DNA of 6,638 bases from Archaeoglobaceae archaeon (GTDB lineage: Archaea; Halobacteriota; Archaeoglobi; Archaeoglobales; Archaeoglobaceae). The notes beneath the pieces were generated by a model. It searched no databases, was not told where the DNA came from, and saw only the letters and a list, made by a program, of their open reading frames with translations. The position numbers were made by a program, and so were the translations under genes. The DNA lies in NCBI GenBank assembly GCA_027066965.1, contig JAMOMT010000162.1, forward strand, positions 1 to 6,638, read 5' to 3'. Below are positions 1 to 5,788 of this stretch, in pieces (position 1 is the first letter of the stretch; every line of letters begins with the position of its first letter).

Positions 1-573
1 GATTTCCACAAAACCCTGCTTTACTGCCTCCTCAATCTCCCTCACGATAGAGCCGACGCTGAAAGATCTTAACCTTCCTCTCGCGAACCTCGTGACGCAG
101 AAAGTACACCTGCCGACGCAACCCTCGGCAATGGATACTATTGCTATTCCAGCCTCGGCTCCGGAGCTGTCTCTCCTTAGCCTACACTTTCTTAGACTGG
201 ACTTTTCCAGATTCGTCCTCGAGATGCTAAAGTACATTTTTCCTCTAAGAGCAGACTCGACAGCTCTGACAACTTCGAGTAAGTTATCTGGTCCTATGGC
301 GGAATCAGCTGTTTCCTTCACCTTTCTACTCGAAATCCTCGGCAGACATCCGGCGATGACTACTTTTTTGCCCTCTCTCCTCAGCTTTCTGGCCGTTTCC
401 AGAATTTTTCTCTCAGTGTACTCAACAACGCCACACGAGTTGAGGACAACGACATCAGCATCCTCAACTTCCGTGAGCTCGAAACCAGCTTTCAGGAGTT
501 CGTGCCTGATGATGTCCGAGTCAGACTGGTTCATCGTGCAGCCGTACGTTACGAGAGCTACTCTGACAGGCAT
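1..573 (-). CDS. Archaeal MiaB-like tRNA methylthiotransferase (e-MtaB/CDKAL1 type), N-terminal part
   Basis: This is a partial gene: translation from the ATG at 573 stays open to the window edge (191 codons), while family members are usually a little over 400 residues. The product should be a radical-SAM enzyme that adds a methylthio group to N6-threonylcarbamoyladenosine at tRNA position 37. The N-terminal UPF0004 domain shows its three cluster-binding cysteines at C12 (TYGCTMN), C47 (NSCGVVE) and C76 (AGCLPR). The radical-SAM CxxxCxxC motif is CVGRCTFC, with C152, C156 and C159, followed by the family-typical RFARGRLRS. The TRAM domain would lie beyond the edge. The start is the first ATG after in-frame stops upstream; a weak GGGAG lies at 584-588. 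The frame follows the DUF504 gene on the same strand after 96 bp. The assignment to the archaeal/eukaryotic t6A-modifying branch rather than bacterial MiaB is by resemblance and is fairly secure. Confidence 0.92.
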   Translation of the reverse strand, partial: MPVRVALVTYGCTMNQSDSDIIRHELLKAGFELTEVEDADVVVLNSCGVVEYTERKILETARKLRREGKKVVIAGCLPRISSRKVKETADSAIGPDNLLEVVRAVESALRGKMYFSISRTNLEKSSLRKCRLRRDSSGAEAGIAIVSIAEGCVGRCTFCVTRFARGRLRSFSVGSIVREIEEAVKQGFVEI

Positions 574-608
574 AGCTTTTCTTCTCCCGGTTACTTCGTT
601 ATGAATAC

Positions 609-630
609 ATTAAACATAAACTTAAACGAC
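609..630 (-). promoter_or_regulatory. Possible promoter of the methylthiotransferase gene
   Basis: On the minus strand the sequence GTTTAAGTTTATGTTTAATG contains an archaeal TATA-like tract about 40-50 bp upstream of the ATG at 573. That would put the transcript start near 595 and give a leader of about 20 nt. The gene could also be read through from the DUF504 gene, because no clear terminator separates them. Confidence 0.35.
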
Positions 631-669
631 CAGACAACCGGCAAACCGGACAACTCACAGAACAAGAAA

Positions 670-939
670 TCACTCGTCGAACCTGCTCCAGACTGTTTTG
701 CCCTTGTACCTGACCTCAACGACCCTATGCATGGGTATCATGACATCTCCTACTAGGAATATGAACTTGTGACCCACGTCCTCTATTTCCTCACCACTCA
801 AAGAGGAGAAACCCTTTCCAGCTACTCTATCCACGTAGACTACCTCAACTTTTCCGAAGTCGAACTGGGGATCCCACTTCAGCCTGTTGAGAACATCCCT
901 TATAGATTTCTCCTTTGAAAGATCGGGTATTTCGGACAT
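670..939 (-). CDS. DUF504 / UPF0248 protein (MJ1316 RNA cyclic-group end recognition domain)
   Basis: An 89-residue protein that consists almost entirely of one DUF504 domain (Pfam PF04457, renamed MJ1316 domain). Diagnostic stretches are the early IRDVLNRLKWDP (residues 13-24), the central VVYVDR (33-38), and the C-terminal IPMHRVVEVR (68-77). Family members are small archaeal proteins, and in animals the domain is fused to 2H phosphodiesterase-like modules; from this it has been predicted, not demonstrated, to recognise 2',3'-cyclic or similarly modified RNA ends. The start ATG overlaps the stop of the upstream winged-helix gene as TAATG, and a GAGG at 947-950 sits 7 nt before it, so translation is probably coupled. 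No signal peptide or membrane segment is seen, so it is likely cytosolic. The family call is firm; the function is open. Confidence 0.85.
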   Translation of the reverse strand: MSEIPDLSKEKSIRDVLNRLKWDPQFDFGKVEVVYVDRVAGKGFSSLSGEEIEDVGHKFIFLVGDVMIPMHRVVEVRYKGKTVWSRFDE

Positions 940-1454
940 TAAATTTCCTCTTCCTTTGCCAGCTCGACGAGCTGGCCCTTAACGTTGAGCTTGAGAGACC
1001 TCTTCGCAGCAGCCCTTATAACGAGTCCCTCGAGCCCGAGGCTTCTACTTATGTGTGGAACTGACATTCTGCCGGCCTTTATCTCGTCAACGATTCCGCT
1101 GACTATCTTTTCGAACTCGTCGTCGGGCATGAAGACTATCTCGAGTATTCTGTTAAGGTCTTTGAGGGAAACGTAAAAGTTCGCACTCAAATGAGTGTAG
1201 CTGACGTGGTACTCCTTCTTCGGTGTTTCCGCTGGAGAGGACGGCATTCTCCACTTCATCTCTAGCATTCCAGCGTTCTTCAGTATCTTGAGAGCCTCTT
1301 CAACTCCCTCGCCGAACCTCTCTACGAGCTCGTCGAAGGTCAACCACTCGCTCAGCAGGGTTTCGTAAACATTCCTGTAGAGGTTTGTCGAAAAGATGTG
1401 CAGTATTGGCACCAGCTCAACGATGTCGTTTACAAGTTTCGCTCGTTTAACCAT
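939..1454 (-). CDS. Winged-helix transcriptional regulator, ArsR-like
   Basis: A 171-residue protein. The N-terminal half has a helix-turn-helix layout: a helix around residues 15-35, then LTFDELVERFGEGVEEALKI (39-58) as the helix-turn-helix, then NAGMLEMKW leading into the wing, with an EYHVSYTHL strand. The C-terminal half is helical (about 95-165) and could mediate dimerisation. It resembles archaeal ArsR-family predicted regulators; no metal-binding cysteines are present, so metal sensing is not indicated. An in-frame GTG lies at 1463, three codons upstream, but it is part of a strong SD, AAGGTGAT (1459-1466), placed 4 nt before the ATG at 1454. I therefore start at the ATG. The gene is first in a unit with the DUF504 gene and divergent from hicBA. 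The ligand and target are unknown; autoregulation, or control of hicBA from the shared intergenic region, is possible but not shown. Confidence 0.75.
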   Translation of the reverse strand: MVKRAKLVNDIVELVPILHIFSTNLYRNVYETLLSEWLTFDELVERFGEGVEEALKILKNAGMLEMKWRMPSSPAETPKKEYHVSYTHLSANFYVSLKDLNRILEIVFMPDDEFEKIVSGIVDEIKAGRMSVPHISRSLGLEGLVIRAAAKRSLKLNVKGQLVELAKEEEI

Positions 1455-1493
1455 GGCTATCACCTTTCAGAACAACGAGAGAGTGAATTGCTG

Positions 1494-1506
1494 CGATATT
1501 TTTACT
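1494..1506 (-). promoter_or_regulatory. Probable promoter of the winged-helix/DUF504 unit
   Basis: The minus strand reads GTAAAAATATCG, a TATA-like tract centred about 45 bp upstream of the ATG at 1454. Expected initiation is near 1474, which leaves a leader of about 20 nt carrying the AAGGTGAT ribosome-binding site. Confidence 0.45.
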
Positions 1507-1514
1507 TTTCTGTA

Positions 1515-1531
1515 GTGATTTACATTATCAC
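1515..1531. promoter_or_regulatory. Short inverted repeat, possible operator
   Basis: GTGAT (1515-1519) and ATCAC (1527-1531) form perfect 5-bp arms around a 7-bp spacer in the divergent intergenic region. It lies just upstream of the TATA tract of the winged-helix gene and about 70 bp upstream of the hicB TATA box. The size fits a dimeric winged-helix binding site, but arms this short can occur by chance. Confidence 0.2.
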
Positions 1532-1592
1532 AGTGTTCTTGTTTAACCGTACAGATCTTTAGAGTTTCGCAGCTCAAAATTACTGTTTAACG

Positions 1593-1607
1593 GCAAACCT
1601 TTAAACG
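1593..1607 (+). promoter_or_regulatory. Probable hicBA promoter
   Basis: GCAAACCTTTAAACG contains TTTAAA at 1600-1605, a good archaeal TATA core, with a purine-containing upstream element. Initiation about 25 bp downstream, near 1628, would give a leader of about 18 nt before the hicB ATG at 1647, enough to include its SD. Confidence 0.5.
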
Positions 1608-1646
1608 ACCTGAACCCAATTCTGTAAACAAGTGCAAGGTGGGATT

Positions 1647-1859
1647 ATGAAGTTTAAAGTTGTCATTGAAAAGGGAGAGGACGGATACTACGTAGTCACC
1701 GTTCCGTCGCTTCCAGGATGCATTTCACAGGGTAAAACCAAAGAAGAAGCGCTAAGGAACATACGAGAGGCTATAGAACTGTATCTGGACGTCCTTCAAG
1801 AAAAAGAACTTGAGAGAACTGGAAAAGTCGAGGTAGAGGTAGCGGAAGTGATAGTCTGA
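1647..1859 (+). CDS. hicB: HicB-family antitoxin, minimal form
   Basis: A 70-residue protein with the conserved HicB/UPF0150 pattern: an N-terminal strand MKFKVVIEK, then GYYVVTVPSLPGCISQG (residues 13-29) with the hallmark PxLPGC, then KTKEEALRNIREAIELYL (30-47). This is the partial RNase H-like fold that binds and blocks HicA. The C-terminal helix-turn-helix or ribbon-helix-helix that larger HicB proteins (about 110-140 residues) use for DNA binding is absent; the chain ends in a Val/Glu-rich strand. An in-frame GTG at 1632 is possible, but AAGGTGG at 1636-1642 is an SD 4 nt before the ATG at 1647, so I use the ATG. The gene is followed immediately by hicA in an NTGA overlap. HicB-type proteins also occur alone, but the HicA partner makes the toxin-antitoxin reading strong. 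Confidence 0.88.
   Translation: MKFKVVIEKGEDGYYVVTVPSLPGCISQGKTKEEALRNIREAIELYLDVLQEKELERTGKVEVEVAEVIV
1844..1852 (+). promoter_or_regulatory. Shine-Dalgarno sequence for hicA inside hicB
   Basis: GGAAGTGAT differs at one position from the full GGAGGTGAT complement of the 16S rRNA 3' end and lies 3 nt before the CTG at 1856. The local order (GTGAT, a few bases, start codon) matches the winged-helix gene in this window, which has GGTGAT, AGCC, then ATG. This supports translation starting at the CTG. Confidence 0.6.
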
Positions 1860-2074
1860 AACTTCCACGAGTTTCAGGAGAACAAGTTATCAAAGTTCTC
1901 GTCAAAGCCGGTTGGACTGTCGAAAGACAGAAGGGCAGCCACGTGGTTTTGTATAAAGAGGATGCCGGGATTTTAGTTGTACCGCTGCACAAAGAACTCG
2001 ATAGAGGTACTCTGAGGGCAATAATAAAACAATCGGACCTCAGCAAAGACGAATTTCTAGAGATGCTCGATTAA
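1856..2074 (+). CDS. hicA: HicA-family mRNA interferase toxin, CTG start
   Basis: Read from CTG at 1856 this encodes 72 residues ending at TAA 2072-2074. It matches HicA throughout: KLPRVSGEQVIKVLVKAGW (residues 2-20), RQKGSHVVL (24-32) with the catalytic histidine at H29, then VVPLHKELDRGTLRAIIKQ (41-59) and a C-terminal SKDEFLEML. HicA has a double-stranded-RNA-binding-like fold and cleaves mRNA; HicB neutralises it. The frame is open back to a stop at 1811-1813 yet contains no ATG, GTG or TTG before the conserved domain. The CTG falls exactly where the family initiator methionine is expected, overlaps the hicB stop as CTGA, and has an SD (1844-1852). I infer a non-canonical CTG start with coupled translation, though a start-codon mutation that silences the toxin is the alternative. 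Otherwise the gene looks intact. Confidence 0.8.
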   Translation: MKLPRVSGEQVIKVLVKAGWTVERQKGSHVVLYKEDAGILVVPLHKELDRGTLRAIIKQSDLSKDEFLEMLD

Positions 2075-2109
2075 TAGATTAATGCCAACAATATAATCAA
2101 TAATAAGGT

Positions 2110-2123
2110 AAAAATATAAAAAA
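2110..2123 (-). terminator. Oligo-T terminator after carB
   Basis: Directly after the carB TGA the minus strand reads TTTTTTATATTTTTACC, two T runs of six and five. Archaeal RNA polymerase terminates at such runs without a hairpin. The 49-bp convergent gap to hicA holds no gene. Confidence 0.55.
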
Positions 2124-5100
2124 TCAACACTCCATGTGATACTCCTGTATCGACTTTATCGACATCCCCTTCTTCTTTATCGCCTCTATACCCATAACCG
2201 CAGCTTTAGCTCCGCTTATAGTGGTTATGTACGGAATTCCGTAGTCGACTGCAGCCCTCCTGATCATGTAACCCTCTGTCTTGCCCCTCTTCCCGCTCGG
2301 GGTGTTGATGATTAAGTCGATCTGCCTGTTTATTATAGCATCGAGGACGTTTGGTCTCCCTTGACTGATCTTCTTCACGATCTCGCACTCTATTCCGTGT
2401 TCCCTCAAAAACATCGCAGTGCCGTTAGTAGCAACTATCTTGAAGCCGAGCTCTTTCAGCTTTCTCGCTACCTCGACTATCTTCTCCCTGTCAGCCTTCT
2501 TCACGCTTATGAAAACAGTCCCCCTTTCCGGCAGCCTCATCCCGGCAGCGAGTTCAGCTTTGTAGTAAGCGATTCCGAAGTCGTAGTCTATTCCCATTAC
2601 TTCTCCAGTCGACTTCATCTCCGGGCCGAGGGTTGGATCGACTCCTGGCAGCTTTATGAACGGGAAGACCGCCTCTTTAACAGCAACGTGTTTAAGGTCG
2701 AGTTTTTCCTTGATTCCAAGCTCCCTCAACTTTTTCCCGCTCATTAGCTTCGCGGCTATCTTGGCGAGGGGCAAGCCAGTTGCCTTGCTGACAAAAGGAA
2801 CAGTTCTGCTCGCCCTCGGATTTGCTTCGAGAACGTAAACAACTCCATCCTTTACAGCGTACTGAATGTTTATCAGTCCTACGACTTTAAGCTCTAAAGC
2901 CATCTTTCTCGTGTACTCGACTATCCTGTCAATCACATCTTCGCTGAGGGTTTGAGGTGGCAAAACGCATGCAGAATCTCCACTGTGGACTCCTGCCTCC
3001 TCTATGTGCTCCATTATCCCGCCTATAACTACATCCTCCCCATCGCAGAGAGCGTCGACCTCTACCTCTATTGCGTCCTCAAGAAAGCGGTCGATTAAAA
3101 CTGGCTTCTCCGGGCTTACCTCTATCGCCTCTTCCATGTACCTGACGAGAGTTTCCTCGTCGTAAACTATCTCCATCGCTCTCCCGCCCAGGACATAACT
3201 CGGCCTCACCAAAACGGGATAGCCTATCTCCCTCGCAATCTTTATCGCTTCATCTACACTGAAGGCAATTCCATTTTCGGGCTGTGGAATTCCAAGTTTC
3301 CTGCAGAGAGCTGAGAACCTCTCTCTGTCCTCAGCGATGTCTATTGAGTCAACTGACGTGCCAAGAATGTTTGCTCCACTGCTTTCGAGCTGCCTCGCTA
3401 TGTTCAGAGGAGTTTGCCCTCCAAACTGGACTATTACTCCCTCAGGTTTTTCGTTCTCGTAGATGTTCATGACATCCTCGTGAGTTATCGGTTCGAAATA
3501 CAGCCTGTCAGAGGTGTCGTAGTCAGTCGAGACAGTCTCAGGATTGTTGTTCACCATTATGGTTTCGTAGCCGTCCTCCTTCAGGCTGAAGACCGCATGA
3601 CAACAGCAGTAGTCGAACTCTATACCCTGCCCGATTCTGTTCGGTCCTCCACCGAGTATCATTATCTTCTTCCTCTCTGTCCTTTTGGCGTCGTTCTCAT
3701 CTTCGTATGTGGAGTAGTAGTAGGGGGTCTTCGCTTCGAACTCAGCAGCACACGTGTCGACCATCTTGAAAACAGCTCTAATGCCCAACTTCTTCCTGAA
3801 GTCTCTGATTTCCATCTCGCTAACGCCAAATATCTTTGCGAGCTGGACGTCTGAGAAGCCGAGCCTCTTTGCCTTTCTTATAGCCTTTTTTAGCTCGTCA
3901 GGCGTTTCTTTTTTAAGGTTAAAGTTGCGAGCAAGCTCTTTCAGGTATGCTTCAAATTCGACTATGTTCTTTATCTTGTCTATGAACCATGGATCTATGT
4001 GTGTGAGCTCATGTATCTCTTCAACGCTTATTCCGAGCTCTATGGCTCTCCTGATGTAAAGCACTCTGTCAGCATTTGGAGTTCTAAGCATCTTTCTAAC
4101 GACTTCGGCATCAGCAGAGAGGACGTTCTTCTTCAACTCCAAACCATAAAGGCCTGTTTCGAGGCTCCTGAGAGCTTTCTGCAAAGCTTCTTCAAAAGTC
4201 CTACCTATTGCCATAACCTCCCCAACGCTCTTCATCTGAGAGCCCAACGCAGAATCAGCAGTTGGGAACTTGTCGAAGGCAAACCTCGGTATCTTAACGA
4301 CCACGTAGTCTATCGTGGGCTCGAAACTCGCGGGCGTTTCCTTGGTTATGTCGTTGGGTATTTCGTCGAGAGTGTAACCAACAGCCAGCTTAGCCGCTAT
4401 CTTCGCTATGGGAAAGCCAGTAGCCTTTGATGCGAGAGCTGATGACCTGCTTACCCTTGGGTTCATCTCTATCGCAACTACCCTCCCGTTTTCCGGATGA
4501 ACAGCAAACTGAATGTTACTACCACCAGTCTCGACTCCGATTTCCCTGATTATAGCTATGGAGTAATCTCTAAGCCTCTGGTACTCCACATCACTGAGCG
4601 TTTGGGCTGGGGCAACTGTTATGCTGTCTCCCGTATGCACTCCCATTGCGTCGAAGTTCTCTATTGGACAGATTATCACGACGTTATCAGCTAGATCCCT
4701 CATCACCTCGAGCTCGAACTCCTTCCAACCCAAAACGCCCTCTTCAATGAGGACTTGATTTATCATCGACATCTCAAGCCCACGAGCAGCAATCTCCTTC
4801 AGCTCCTCCCTGTTGTAGGCTATACCTCCTCCCGTCCCTCCGAGCGTGAAAGCCGGTCTCACAACTACGGGATATCCTATCTCGTCGGCTATTGAAAGTG
4901 CCTCTTCCACACTCTCAGCTATGTCACTTCTTGGCACTTCTATCCCTATCCTGTGCATGCACTCCTTGAAGAGCTCTCTATCCTCTGCCTTCTTTATCGC
5001 CTCAAGCTTGGCCCCTATCAGCTCTATGCCGTATTCATCGAGAACTCCCATCTCTCCGAGCTGAACAGCGAGGTTAAGAGCTGTCTGACCACCAAGAGTT

Positions 5101-5363
5101 GGGAGTAAAGCGTCAGGGGTTTCCCTTTCTATTATCTTCGCTACGACGTCAGCTGTTAGTGGCTCTATGTACGTGCGATCGGCCATTCCCGGATCTGTCA
5201 TTATAGTTGCCGGGTTAGAGTTCACGAGAACTACCTCGTAACCCTCTTCTCTCAGAGCCTTGCACGCCTGACTTCCAGAATAGTCGAATTCAGCTGCCTG
5301 CCCTATGACGATGGGGCCGGAGCCAATAACCATGATTTTTTTAATGTCCTCCCTTTTTGGCAT
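2124..5363 (-). CDS. carB: Carbamoyl-phosphate synthase large subunit
   Basis: A complete 1079-residue CarB (E. coli 1073). With the glutaminase subunit CarA it makes carbamoyl phosphate from bicarbonate, glutamine-derived ammonia and two ATP for pyrimidine and arginine synthesis. Domains in order: carboxyphosphate ATP-grasp (about 1-400, IGSGPIVIGQAAEFDYSG at 13-30, LPTLGGQTALN at 87-97), oligomerisation domain (about 400-555), carbamoyl-phosphate ATP-grasp (about 560-935, LGGGPNRIGQGIEFDY at 570-585), and an MGS-like allosteric domain (about 936-1079). Metal/ATP residues are retained: R129, R169, Q285, E299 and N301 in the first half, Q834, E846 and N848 in the second. No frameshift or missing motif was found. 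A GTG at 5372 is in frame, but it sits inside AGGGTGGAT, which reads as the SD for the ATG at 5363 (MPKREDIKK), so I use the ATG. carA is not adjacent: hicA is convergent downstream, and upstream DNA is A+T-rich and unrelated. Confidence 0.97.
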   Translation of the reverse strand: MPKREDIKKIMVIGSGPIVIGQAAEFDYSGSQACKALREEGYEVVLVNSNPATIMTDPGMADRTYIEPLTADVVAKIIERETPDALLPTLGGQTALNLAVQLGEMGVLDEYGIELIGAKLEAIKKAEDRELFKECMHRIGIEVPRSDIAESVEEALSIADEIGYPVVVRPAFTLGGTGGGIAYNREELKEIAARGLEMSMINQVLIEEGVLGWKEFELEVMRDLADNVVIICPIENFDAMGVHTGDSITVAPAQTLSDVEYQRLRDYSIAIIREIGVETGGSNIQFAVHPENGRVVAIEMNPRVSRSSALASKATGFPIAKIAAKLAVGYTLDEIPNDITKETPASFEPTIDYVVVKIPRFAFDKFPTADSALGSQMKSVGEVMAIGRTFEEALQKALRSLETGLYGLELKKNVLSADAEVVRKMLRTPNADRVLYIRRAIELGISVEEIHELTHIDPWFIDKIKNIVEFEAYLKELARNFNLKKETPDELKKAIRKAKRLGFSDVQLAKIFGVSEMEIRDFRKKLGIRAVFKMVDTCAAEFEAKTPYYYSTYEDENDAKRTERKKIMILGGGPNRIGQGIEFDYCCCHAVFSLKEDGYETIMVNNNPETVSTDYDTSDRLYFEPITHEDVMNIYENEKPEGVIVQFGGQTPLNIARQLESSGANILGTSVDSIDIAEDRERFSALCRKLGIPQPENGIAFSVDEAIKIAREIGYPVLVRPSYVLGGRAMEIVYDEETLVRYMEEAIEVSPEKPVLIDRFLEDAIEVEVDALCDGEDVVIGGIMEHIEEAGVHSGDSACVLPPQTLSEDVIDRIVEYTRKMALELKVVGLINIQYAVKDGVVYVLEANPRASRTVPFVSKATGLPLAKIAAKLMSGKKLRELGIKEKLDLKHVAVKEAVFPFIKLPGVDPTLGPEMKSTGEVMGIDYDFGIAYYKAELAAGMRLPERGTVFISVKKADREKIVEVARKLKELGFKIVATNGTAMFLREHGIECEIVKKISQGRPNVLDAIINRQIDLIINTPSGKRGKTEGYMIRRAAVDYGIPYITTISGAKAAVMGIEAIKKKGMSIKSIQEYHMEC

Positions 5364-5421
5364 GGTATCCACCCTTAAGTTCCGGATTCAATTAATTACA
5401 AGCCTTCTCAGCCCGATTACC

Positions 5422-5441
5422 TTTTGAGTTTTTGAGTTTTG
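5422..5441. repeat. Tandem 8-bp repeat TTTTGAGT
   Basis: TTTTGAGT occurs twice head to tail (5422-5429, 5430-5437), followed by a partial third copy (TTTG). It lies 60-80 bp upstream of the carB start and could be a protein-binding repeat or replication slippage. No function is assigned. Confidence 0.4.
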
Positions 5442-5458
5442 TGTTTAGGTTGCTGCGT

Positions 5459-5510
5459 AGCTACAGACTATAGAATATTTATCCAATAGCGGCTATACTA
5501 CTATGTAGCT
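5459..5510. promoter_or_regulatory. Imperfect inverted repeat and possible carB promoter
   Basis: AGCTACA (5459-5465) pairs with TGTAGCT (5504-5510), and inside it TATAG (5469-5473) pairs with CTATA (5493-5497). A competing small hairpin is ATAGC/GCTAT at 5486-5496. On the minus strand GGATAAATATTC (5473-5484) within this structure is the best TATA-like sequence upstream of carB and would give a leader of about 90 nt. A weaker alternative, GTAATTAATTG at about 5390-5400, would give a very short leader. The role is unknown; an operator over the promoter is the simplest reading. Confidence 0.3.
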
Positions 5511-5640
5511 TATTTTTCTAATAATAGCCAACAGATTGGAGACTAACTTTTTCTTGATATTTTCTTTATTATATTTAAGAAACTCTTATCTTCTTGTATT
5601 TTATTTAAATTTTTTAAAAATAAAATAAACTAAATTTTTT
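5511..5640. other. A+T-rich non-coding stretch with an A/T inverted repeat
   Basis: No open frame with a plausible start covers this stretch. TATTTTATTT (5597-5606) and AAATAAAATA (5618-5627) form a perfect 10-bp inverted repeat with an 11-nt spacer, followed on the plus strand by a T run (5635-5640). On the minus strand it lies 15 nt after the stop of the 15-codon ORF and could end that transcript, though an all-A/T stem would be weak at high temperature. Confidence 0.4.
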
Positions 5641-5641
5641 A

Positions 5642-5689
5642 CTACTTCTTAGGCTTTTTAGATTTTTGTTTCTTCTCTTCTTTATTCAT
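5642..5689 (-). CDS. Lysine-rich 15-residue micro-ORF with consensus SD
   Basis: On the minus strand, ATG at 5689 opens a frame of 15 sense codons, MNKEEKKQKSKKPKK, closed by TAG with an in-frame TAA directly after. The start is preceded by GGAGGTGA (5695-5702), a full match to the anti-SD sequence, with 5 nt spacing. A TATATA (5726-5731) about 25 bp further up would place initiation near 5703, just in front of the SD. Nine of fifteen residues are lysine, with three glutamate or glutamine, so a nucleic-acid-binding or leader peptide is conceivable, but no family is recognised. Its length could also mean the 5' stub of a truncated gene, or a chance ORF in A+T-rich DNA; the perfect SD argues against pure chance. 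Confidence 0.4.
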   Translation of the reverse strand: MNKEEKKQKSKKPKK

Positions 5690-5721
5690 CTTAGTCACCT
5701 CCGCTTTTTTACTGTTTTTAA

Positions 5722-5735
5722 CAGCTATATATCCC
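5722..5735. promoter_or_regulatory. TATA box of the winged-helix gene, possibly bidirectional
   Basis: CAGCTATATATCCC carries a symmetric TATATA at 5726-5731. Rightward initiation near 5754 would leave a leader of about 35 nt before the GTG at 5789; leftward initiation near 5703 would serve the 15-codon ORF. Direction cannot be settled from the sequence alone. Confidence 0.45.
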
Positions 5736-5788
5736 AACATTCTCAAAAACCGAAAGCCTTTTGTGAATTTTCAGGGGAACGAGCTTGT

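Noticed and set aside
92..604. Plus-strand open frame of about 170 codons
   Set aside because: It lies opposite the methylthiotransferase, whose minus-strand frame carries all six expected cysteines; the plus-strand translation is low-complexity Ser/Leu-rich sequence.
1020..1022. Proline in the CarB allosteric-domain NTPSG motif where E. coli has a second threonine
   Set aside because: This refers to CarB residue 1022; substitution here is, to my knowledge, common among CarB proteins and is not evidence of lost regulation.
1021..1026. Alternative HicB and CarB starts at upstream GTG codons (1632, 5372) and regulator GTG (1463)
   Set aside because: In each case the SD spacing and the family-typical N-terminus favour the downstream ATG; the GTG at 1463 and at 5372 is itself part of the SD.
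1771..2046. Minus-strand open frame opposite hicB and hicA
   Set aside because: The plus-strand frames match HicB and HicA with key motifs; the minus frame shows no family features.
2069..2084. GATTAATA/GATTAATG near-tandem repeat at the hicA stop
   Set aside because: Two short copies in A+T-rich convergent DNA; no function or mobile-element boundary is suggested.
3414..4430. Several plus-strand open frames of 100-146 codons
   Set aside because: All are antisense to the well-conserved carB and read as Ser/Leu/Phe-rich shadow translations.
5666..5788. N-terminal extension of the winged-helix protein from TTG at 5666
   Set aside because: It would lie upstream of, and across, the TATA box and the micro-ORF ribosome-binding site, and its translation is not protein-like; GTG at 5789 is preferred.
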